Positions 42,758 to 48,264 of a stretch of DNA of 48,264 nt are shown piece by piece. Within the stretch, counting starts at the first letter, position 1. The number at the start of each line of letters is the position of its first letter. The position numbers and the translations under genes were made by a program. The notes below the pieces were generated by a model that saw only the letters and a list, made by a program, of their open reading frames with translations, made no database searches and was not told the origin of the DNA. Source of the stretch: Candidatus Segatella violae (GTDB lineage: Bacteria; Bacteroidota; Bacteroidia; Bacteroidales; Bacteroidaceae); assembly GCA_002440225.1 (NCBI GenBank), contig DJSH01000027.1, positions 1 to 48,264 on the forward strand, read 5' to 3'.

Positions 42758-45094
42758 TTATGGTTCTACTGTTACGATGATGCGTTGGCCGTATTTCTTC
42801 ACCCTTTGGTCGTTGATGACTCCTTTCCAGTTGAGGCCGAAGGCGATGTCGTAAACATGGCCGTCTTGGTCTTGATAGCATCTCATGTCGTGGGGCACGT
42901 CCTCTTGCTGCGTCTCGACGGTCTTCATGTCGGCGGGCAGTTGCATCGGCAGGAGGGCAGAGGGTTCTGCCGCTCCGCTGATGATGTCGAGCAATGCCTT
43001 GTTTTGTACGCCGAAGGACAGGAGGAGGGCATCAGACGAAGGTTCCAGCTCTGAGAGCACCACAGGCTTCGACACTTCTACGATGGTAACTACGGGCTTG
43101 CCCTTCATCTGCCTCTTGGTGTCGAGCACCATCAAGAGGTCGTCGTGGTTGCGAGTCTTCACCGTCTTGCCTTTGTAGCTGCGATTGGTGAAAGGCTCCA
43201 AGGGATCGCCGCCTCCGATGCTGGTGGCACGTGCGTCGGTTGCCGTGTAGTCTTCATACTGGAGGCTGATGGGGGTGTAGCCGTTGCCGCCATGCTTGGT
43301 CTCTTCCAAGTCGTAGCCAAGGCTGAGGCTAGGCTCGCCTATCAGGCAGATGGCGAAATCGGCATCTTCGGGCTTGTCAACCACCTCGAAATATCGGTTT
43401 ACGAGATTTAAGTCCATCGGCACTTCCCTCTTATCTTCCGACATGCCGCCCCAAATGCCGGGGATGGCAGGGTAGTGACGCTTGGGTACATATACCTTTT
43501 GGCGCTTGGTCAAAGGGAGAGTCTTGGCATGATTCTTCAGCATGACGATGGACTTGAGCTGAGCCTCGTATCCCGCTTTCATATATTCGGGCTTGCCCAC
43601 GATTGCCTCCGTCTCCTTGGGGTCGAGATAAGGATTCTCGAACAATCCCACACGGAAGATGTTCATGAGCAAACGTCTGGCTGACTGCTCGAAGCGCTTC
43701 CTTGCGCTGGCCTCTCCATAGTCTCTCACCCACATCTGATAGGCCGCGAGGATGGGCTTGATATCATTGTTGCCGCCAAACTGGTCGACGCCGGCTTGCA
43801 GCACACGGTAATGGCGTTCGGCTACCGATAGGTTCTCCACGCCCCAAGGTTTGCCGCCGCTAGGGTCGTACATGTTCTTCACGTCGCCCGTGATGCCCCA
43901 GTCGGTGCATACCACCCCGTCATAGTGCTCGCCGTCGCGCAGTTGCTCCTGGATGAGCCATTTGCTGTATCCTCCCGCCACATTCTCGCCCGATGGGTTC
44001 TGGCGGAAGAGGATGCTGTAGGTAGGCATGACGGCAGATGCCATTTCCGTTCCTCCCCTCAGGCGGAAGGCACCCTGCGAGAAAGGAAGCTTGTGCATCG
44101 CCAGGTTGTTGCCTGGATATACGGCAAATTCGCCATGCCCGAAGTGGGAGTCTCTTCCTGCCTCTTGCGCTCCATATCCATACCAGTGTTTCACCATGGC
44201 GTTTACGCTCTTGTCGCCCCATCCATGGGTGGCTTTCGTGGTTTGGAACGCATCGCAGTAGGCTTGCGCCATGTCTGTAACGAGTTGTGGGTCTTCGCCG
44301 AAGGTTCCGTTGAATCGCCACCATCTCGGTTCGGTGGCGATGTCGATCTGTGGCGATAGGGCTGTGGCAATGCCCAAGGCTCTGTATTCCTCGGAGGCAA
44401 TCTCTCCGAAGGTCCTGACGATCTCGGGGTCGAAGGTGGCGGCCATTCCCAATGAACTCGGCCATAACGAAATCTGACCTCCCGCACCGGCGTTGAACTC
44501 GGCGTCGGCCTTTGTCTCATGTCGAGGGTCTGAGCTTGTGTTTACCGGGATGCCATGTCCCAAGGCCTCTACGTAGGCTTGTATTTGGTTGTTCCATTTG
44601 GCTGCCACGGCAGGAGTTTCCACCGAGGTGATGAGCACGGCCCTCAGGTGGTCGGCTTTCAGAAATTTCTTTTGTTCGTCGGTCAGTTCCCATGGCATGG
44701 CACCACCGTCTTCATAGAGTTTCCCATGGTAGTGGGCGGTTGTGTAGGCGGTGGTCTTGGTCATGGGGATGGCTTGATGGTTGCTGTAGAGCATCAAGCC
44801 AGCTATCTCTTCGATGGAGAGTTGGGAGGCGAGGTTGGCTGCCCGCTGGGCGTAGGGGAGTCGCCAATCTTCGTATGCGTCCAGCTTGCCATTGTGGTTT
44901 AGGTCCTTGAAAACAAGGCCGTCGACATGGAGCAGCTTTACTCCCGAATGGATGGCATAGCCTATGGTAGGGCCTCCTTTCTGCTTGACAATCATGAAAT
45001 TGTCAATTTGCTTTTCTGTCTTTGTGGTTTCTGTGGCGGCTCTGCCGCTTATGCAGATACAGCAGAGGGCGAGTGATAGGATGACTTTCTTCAT
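42758..45094 (-). CDS. GH3 family beta-glycosidase
   Basis: This 778-aa exported enzyme removes terminal beta-linked sugars (glucose or xylose are common for GH3). A signal peptide (about 1-20) has no clear lipobox. In the N-terminal GH3 barrel, residues such as NTSSDPRHETKADAEF and SLGMAATFDPEIVRTFGEIASEEYRALGI match the family, and nucleophile Asp398 is in GVVCTDWGITGD. The C-terminal GH3 domain (about 505-690) follows with SIVMLKNHAKTLPLTK. The tail VYDIAFGLNWKGVI resembles the usual C-terminal GH3 motif. It is a single gene, convergent with the amidase and divergent from tex; substrate cannot be read from context. Confidence 0.92.
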   Translation of the reverse strand: MKKVILSLALCCICISGRAATETTKTEKQIDNFMIVKQKGGPTIGYAIHSGVKLLHVDGLVFKDLNHNGKLDAYEDWRLPYAQRAANLASQLSIEEIAGLMLYSNHQAIPMTKTTAYTTAHYHGKLYEDGGAMPWELTDEQKKFLKADHLRAVLITSVETPAVAAKWNNQIQAYVEALGHGIPVNTSSDPRHETKADAEFNAGAGGQISLWPSSLGMAATFDPEIVRTFGEIASEEYRALGIATALSPQIDIATEPRWWRFNGTFGEDPQLVTDMAQAYCDAFQTTKATHGWGDKSVNAMVKHWYGYGAQEAGRDSHFGHGEFAVYPGNNLAMHKLPFSQGAFRLRGGTEMASAVMPTYSILFRQNPSGENVAGGYSKWLIQEQLRDGEHYDGVVCTDWGITGDVKNMYDPSGGKPWGVENLSVAERHYRVLQAGVDQFGGNNDIKPILAAYQMWVRDYGEASARKRFEQSARRLLMNIFRVGLFENPYLDPKETEAIVGKPEYMKAGYEAQLKSIVMLKNHAKTLPLTKRQKVYVPKRHYPAIPGIWGGMSEDKREVPMDLNLVNRYFEVVDKPEDADFAICLIGEPSLSLGYDLEETKHGGNGYTPISLQYEDYTATDARATSIGGGDPLEPFTNRSYKGKTVKTRNHDDLLMVLDTKRQMKGKPVVTIVEVSKPVVLSELEPSSDALLLSFGVQNKALLDIISGAAEPSALLPMQLPADMKTVETQQEDVPHDMRCYQDQDGHVYDIAFGLNWKGVINDQRVKKYGQRIIVTVEP

Positions 45095-45127
45095 ATTGTT
45101 AGTTGTAAATATTGTTTTCTAGAATAT

Positions 45128-45170
45128 GTCATGTCTTGGCATGACGCAAGCTTTTGATGCTGCAAATATA
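45128..45170 (-). promoter_or_regulatory. GH3 -7 element and leader hairpin
   Basis: Minus strand: TATATTTG at 45170-45163. A small hairpin, GTCATG/CATGAC (45128-45133 with 45140-45145), lies in the leader. Confidence 0.5.
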
Positions 45171-45250
45171 TACAAAACTTTTGGCATTTCGCTCGTTTTT
45201 CGTGGAAATATTTGGGCGTGATGGAAAAAACGACTTTTTATGGGCAAAGA

Positions 45251-45282
45251 TTTGGGCAAACCAATATTTTTGGTTATCTTTG
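45251..45282 (+). promoter_or_regulatory. Consensus tex promoter
   Basis: TTTG (45251-45254), a 20-nt gap, then TATCTTTG (45275-45282). The leader is about 70 nt. Confidence 0.75.
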
Positions 45283-45358
45283 CACTTGAGAAATAATTCG
45301 TTAGGATGAATATTGACCATACACTATTCATTCTAATAAAACATACACACATAGAAAA

Positions 45359-47488
45359 ATGAATCAATTTACGAAACTGATCGCAGCCCAGCTCAATCTC
45401 CGTGAGCAGGCTGTAGAGAATACACTGGCGCTGCTCGAAGAGGGCTGCACCATCCCGTTCATCTCCCGTTACCGCAAGGAGAAGACGGGCAATATGGACG
45501 AGGTGAACATCGAGGCCATCGCCCAGGCCAACGACAAGTTTAAGGAGATGGCGAAGCGAAAGGAAACCATCCTCAAGACCATCGATGAACAGGGCAAGCT
45601 GACCGATGAACTGAAGAAGCGCATCGAGAACTGCTGGGATGCCACCGAACTGGAGGACATCTATCTGCCTTTCAAGCCTAAGCGCCGTACTCGTGCCCAA
45701 GTGGCTCGTGAGGCAGGCTTGGAACCATTGGCACAGCTCATCCTCCTTCAGCGAGACAACAACCCGATGCAGACCGCCAAGAAGTTTGTGGGGGAGAAAG
45801 TGAAGGACGTGGAGGCTGCCATCCAGGGTGCCAAGGACATCATCGCCGAGACCATCAGCGAGAATGAGTTCACCCGCAACTCCGTGCGCCAACGTTACAA
45901 GCATGGTGCCGTCATCACCTCGAAGGTCATCGCCAAGAAGAAGGACGAAGAGGAGGCACAGCGATTCTCCGACTATTTCGACTTCTCAGAGCCTTTGAAG
46001 AAATGCTCTTCCCATCGTTTGTTGGCGATGCGTCGTGGAGAGGCAGCGGGATTCTTGCGTGTCAGCATCTCTTGCGATGAGGAGGAGGCTACGGATAGAC
46101 TGAAACAGCGCTATGTGCGTGGCAATGGCGAGGCTTCCAAGATGGTGGCTGAGGCTGTGGACGATGCCTTCAAGCGACTGGTGAACCCGAGCATCGAGAC
46201 TGAGTTTGCTGGGCTCAGCAAGCAGAAGGCTGACGAGGAGGCCATCATGGTGTTTGCCGAGAACTTGCGACAGCTCTTGCTCGCCGCTCCATTGGGACAG
46301 AAGCGAGTGATGGCGGTAGACCCAGGTTTCGCCAACGGTTGCAAGACCTGTTGCCTCGATGCGCAGGGCAACCTCATCCATCACGAGATCGTTTACCCTC
46401 ATCCTCCTCGCAACAAGCGAAGCGAGGCTACCGCTGCCATCCTGCGCATGGTGAAGATGTATCATGTGGAGGCGATGGCTGTGGGCAATGGTACGGCGAG
46501 CCGTGAGACCAGCGACTGGTTGCACGGTATCAGTTATCAACACCCTGTGGATATCTATGTGGTGAGCGAGGATGGTGCTTCCATCTACTCGGCTTCCAAG
46601 ATAGCCCGTGACGAGTTCCCGGATGAGGACGTGACTGTGCGTGGTGCCGTGAGCATCGGTAGAAGACTGATGGACCCGCTCGCCGAATTGGTGAAGATAG
46701 ACCCGAAGAGCATCGGCGTAGGTCAGTATCAGCACGATGTGGACCAGACCCAGCTCAAGAAGAGCCTTGACACCGTGGTGATGAGTTGTGTGAACTCGGT
46801 GGGTGTCAACCTCAACACCGCTTCGCAGCATCTCTTGACCTATGTGAGTGGCTTGGGACCTACACTCGCCAAGAACATCGTGGGGTATCGCAAGGAGAAC
46901 GGAGCCTTCGCCTCCCGTGCCCAGTTGAAGAAGGTGCCTCGCTTGGGACCATCAGCATTCTTGCAGTGTGCCGGCTTCCTCCGTATTCCGGGGGCCAAGA
47001 ATCCTTTGGATGGCACAGCCGTGCATCCGGAGCGTTATGCACTGGTGGAGCAGATGGCGAAAGACCAAGGGGTGACGGTGAAGCAACTGGTAGAGGACAA
47101 GGCTCTCCAGAAGAAGATTGACATCAAGAAGTATGTGACCAAAGAGGTGGGTATGCCTACCTTGACTGATATTATGGCTGAGCTCGACAAGCCGGGCTTG
47201 GATCCTCGTGGCAAGGTCGAGAAGTTTGAGTTTGATGCGAGCATCAAGGAGATAGAGGACTTGCAGGTGGGCATGGTTGTGCCAGGCATCGTGACCAACA
47301 TCACCAATTTCGGAGCCTTCGTCGACATAGGTGTCCACAACGATGGCTTGGTGCATATCTCCCAGTTGGCTGATAGATACGTGAGCGACCCTAACGAGGT
47401 TGTGAAGCTGCATGAGCATGTGATGGTTCGTGTGGCTGATGTAGACATGAAGCGCAAGCGCATCGCCCTGTCGATGAAGGGCATTTAG
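45359..47488 (+). CDS. tex: Tex family RNA-binding transcription accessory protein
   Basis: This 709-aa cytoplasmic protein is of the Tex/Spt6-like group. The order is an N-terminal helical domain (AVENTLALLEEGCTIPFISRYRKEKTGNMDEV), a YqgF/RNase-H-like domain (VMAVDPGFANGCKTCCLD, about 320-450), helix-hairpin-helix motifs (NTASQHLLTYVSGLGPTLAKNIVGYRKENG) and a C-terminal S1 RNA-binding domain (VGMVVPGIVTNITNFGAFVDIGVHNDGLVHISQL, about 635-705). Length is slightly shorter than in E. coli, typical of Bacteroidetes. It is monocistronic with a consensus promoter and a terminator. Confidence 0.95.
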   Translation: MNQFTKLIAAQLNLREQAVENTLALLEEGCTIPFISRYRKEKTGNMDEVNIEAIAQANDKFKEMAKRKETILKTIDEQGKLTDELKKRIENCWDATELEDIYLPFKPKRRTRAQVAREAGLEPLAQLILLQRDNNPMQTAKKFVGEKVKDVEAAIQGAKDIIAETISENEFTRNSVRQRYKHGAVITSKVIAKKKDEEEAQRFSDYFDFSEPLKKCSSHRLLAMRRGEAAGFLRVSISCDEEEATDRLKQRYVRGNGEASKMVAEAVDDAFKRLVNPSIETEFAGLSKQKADEEAIMVFAENLRQLLLAAPLGQKRVMAVDPGFANGCKTCCLDAQGNLIHHEIVYPHPPRNKRSEATAAILRMVKMYHVEAMAVGNGTASRETSDWLHGISYQHPVDIYVVSEDGASIYSASKIARDEFPDEDVTVRGAVSIGRRLMDPLAELVKIDPKSIGVGQYQHDVDQTQLKKSLDTVVMSCVNSVGVNLNTASQHLLTYVSGLGPTLAKNIVGYRKENGAFASRAQLKKVPRLGPSAFLQCAGFLRIPGAKNPLDGTAVHPERYALVEQMAKDQGVTVKQLVEDKALQKKIDIKKYVTKEVGMPTLTDIMAELDKPGLDPRGKVEKFEFDASIKEIEDLQVGMVVPGIVTNITNFGAFVDIGVHNDGLVHISQLADRYVSDPNEVVKLHEHVMVRVADVDMKRKRIALSMKGI

Positions 47489-47502
47489 GATAAATGTATA
47501 AA

Positions 47503-47547
47503 AAAGACCTAGTCGTCTCTCTCCCTAAGGAGGGCGTCTAGGTCTTT
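47503..47547 (+). terminator. Intrinsic terminator after tex
   Basis: AAAGACCTAG (47503-47512) pairs with CTAGGTCTTT (47538-47547), with an inner CTCCCT/AGGGAG-like stem. Confidence 0.75.
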
Positions 47548-47592
47548 CATCTAGTTCTTTAAGATAAAACAAAGATTAAAACTCTGTATTTT

Positions 47593-47844
47593 ATGGAAAA
47601 TGTAGGTCAAGATAGCATCGAGGCAGCTTATTGCTTCATTCATCAGAAATTGCGTGTCTATGAGTTCTCCACCAATCCCACGCAGCGGGATGACATCGAG
47701 TATGCCATCGCCCAGTATGTGGAGGGGATGAATCCTTCCCTTTATCAGCTTTTGGCGAAGGGCAGGAAGGAGTTCTTGGTAGACCATGTGAACTTCGAGA
47801 AGGATATGCGCGAAGCGCAGAATGCGTTGGAGGGTATGATGTAG
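47593..47844 (+). CDS. Small conserved-type hypothetical protein
   Basis: This 83-aa, acidic, probably helical cytoplasmic protein begins MENVGQDSIEAAYCFIHQKL and ends FEKDMREAQNALEGMM. There is no signal peptide, membrane span or recognisable motif, and I do not know the family. Base composition and codon use resemble the neighbours, and an ATG follows an A/T-rich leader as in other genes here. It lies between the tex terminator and a G/C-rich hairpin. Confidence 0.6.
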   Translation: MENVGQDSIEAAYCFIHQKLRVYEFSTNPTQRDDIEYAIAQYVEGMNPSLYQLLAKGRKEFLVDHVNFEKDMREAQNALEGMM

Positions 47845-47850
47845 CTCGGG

Positions 47851-47911
47851 AAGCTGGGGCGTGATTGCTTCACTATCCCAAAGGGTAGTTTGCTCCCCCA
47901 GCTTGGGGAGC
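47851..47911 (+). terminator. Hairpin region after the small hypothetical gene, two alternative folds
   Basis: AAGCTGGGG (47851-47859) can pair with CCCCAGCTT (47896-47904). The right part can instead form GCTCCCC/GGGGAGC around 47893-47910. No T run follows, so it may act on mRNA stability rather than as a terminator. Confidence 0.45.
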
Positions 47912-47974
47912 AATTGCAGTAAAAGGTTTGATAGAGGCGAAAGGAATTCAACCGTACAGGTGGAACTTATTTTG

Positions 47975-48058
47975 TACCTTTGCACACGAATGGCTATAAT
48001 CAGCTATTTTTTTAATTGAACACTTAAAGCGATTGTTCGTGATGGATGTTCGCTTTTT
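47975..48058 (+). ncRNA. Candidate orphan small RNA with promoter and terminator
   Basis: TACCTTTG (47975-47982) fits the -7 consensus. About 45 nt beyond the predicted start near 47989, a stem AAAGCGA/TCGCTTT (48026-48032 with 48050-48056) is followed by a T run. No ORF lies between. The predicted RNA is about 70 nt. No -33 TTTG was seen. Confidence 0.35.
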
Positions 48059-48132
48059 TGTTCCTTTGTTGAGGCTTGAAATGGAGTTGCTGAAACAAAC
48101 ACGGGGATTTTGACGGGAAATTTGAATAAATG

Positions 48133-48171
48133 AAAATGCTAAATAGTTGATAATAAACTACTTAGCATTTT
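48133..48171 (-). terminator. Terminator downstream of tRNA-Leu
   Basis: AAAATGCTAA-type arms (48133-48148 with 48156-48171) form a long A/T-rich hairpin. On the minus strand it ends in TTTT just after the tRNA. Confidence 0.65.
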
Positions 48172-48177
48172 ATTATG

Positions 48178-48259
48178 TGCGCCTGATAGGACTCGAACCT
48201 ACACGGCCTAAACCACTAGATCCTAAGTCTAGCGCGTCTACCAATTTCGCCACAAGCGC
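48178..48259 (-). tRNA. tRNA-Leu, anticodon TAG
   Basis: Read on the minus strand, a 7-bp acceptor stem (GCGCTTG with CAGGCGC, one G-T pair) is followed by a D-arm with AATTGGTAGAC. The anticodon stem CTAGA/TCTAG encloses the loop CTTAGGA, giving anticodon TAG (codon CUA). A long class II variable arm and the T-arm with TTCGAGT follow. The 3' CCA is not encoded. The 82-nt length and long variable arm confirm Leu. Confidence 0.93.
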
Positions 48260-48264
48260 ATTTG

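Overview
The window looks like chromosomal DNA of a gut-type Bacteroidales, most likely Segatella/Prevotella (S. copri-like). The reasons are the abundant SusC/SusD pairs, lipoproteins with short lipoboxes, the Bacteroidetes promoter form (TTTG, 19-21 nt, TAnnTTTG) in front of many genes, an RprXY two-component pair, and the HU-HIG / smalltalk / amidase / DUF4248 gene set. No insertion sequence, integrase or CRISPR array was seen. One tRNA gene (Leu, anticodon TAG) lies at the right edge.

Layout. 1-1.1 kb: 3' end of a GH13 alpha-amylase-type gene, a 22-bp-period repeat and a terminator. 1.1-19.1 kb: an arabinan-type polysaccharide utilization locus. It begins with a small-protein cluster (a DUF6722-like protein and two tandem 33-aa near-twins) that leads into a membrane regulator. 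That regulator has periplasmic propellers, Y_Y_Y, one TM and an AraC HTH, but no kinase or receiver. SusC, SusD, a surface glycan-binding lipoprotein, a lipoprotein GH43 endo-arabinanase and a periplasmic GH43 follow. After an NCS2 purine permease comes a convergent GH51 arabinofuranosidase. The susC and GH51 promoters share the same TCCACCT boxes at the same distance from the -7 element, which ties the two transcription units into one regulon. 19.1-25.6 kb (minus strand): a DUF4143-type ATPase, two half-size chromate transporters and purL. 25.9-31.2 kb: an OmpA-like lipoprotein, NADP isocitrate dehydrogenase, a small HTH protein and rprY-rprX. 31.7-39 kb: a second SusC/SusD operon with a HExxH zinc lipoprotein and a DUF4302 lipoprotein, a set unlike a glycan PUL.

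39.1-42.75 kb is the most unusual part. A Rep_3-type replication initiator and a DUF4248 protein (minus strand) diverge from an HU-HIG protein, a 34-aa smalltalk protein and an N-acetylmuramoyl-L-alanine amidase (plus strand). The 965-bp divergent region holds a consensus promoter with a long, multi-hairpin leader for rep, an AT-rich stretch, a perfect 14-bp palindrome, and at least seven units of an exactly 22-bp-period, iteron-like direct repeat. Two bidirectional terminator hairpins with the same outer arms bracket the block. This resembles a plasmid replication module resident on the chromosome.

42.76-48.26 kb: a GH3 glycosidase, tex, a small hypothetical gene, a possible orphan sRNA and tRNA-Leu. 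Three copies of a G/C-rich palindromic intergenic repeat (one half-unit, two inverted dimers) are scattered at 16.4, 26.8 and 31.3 kb.
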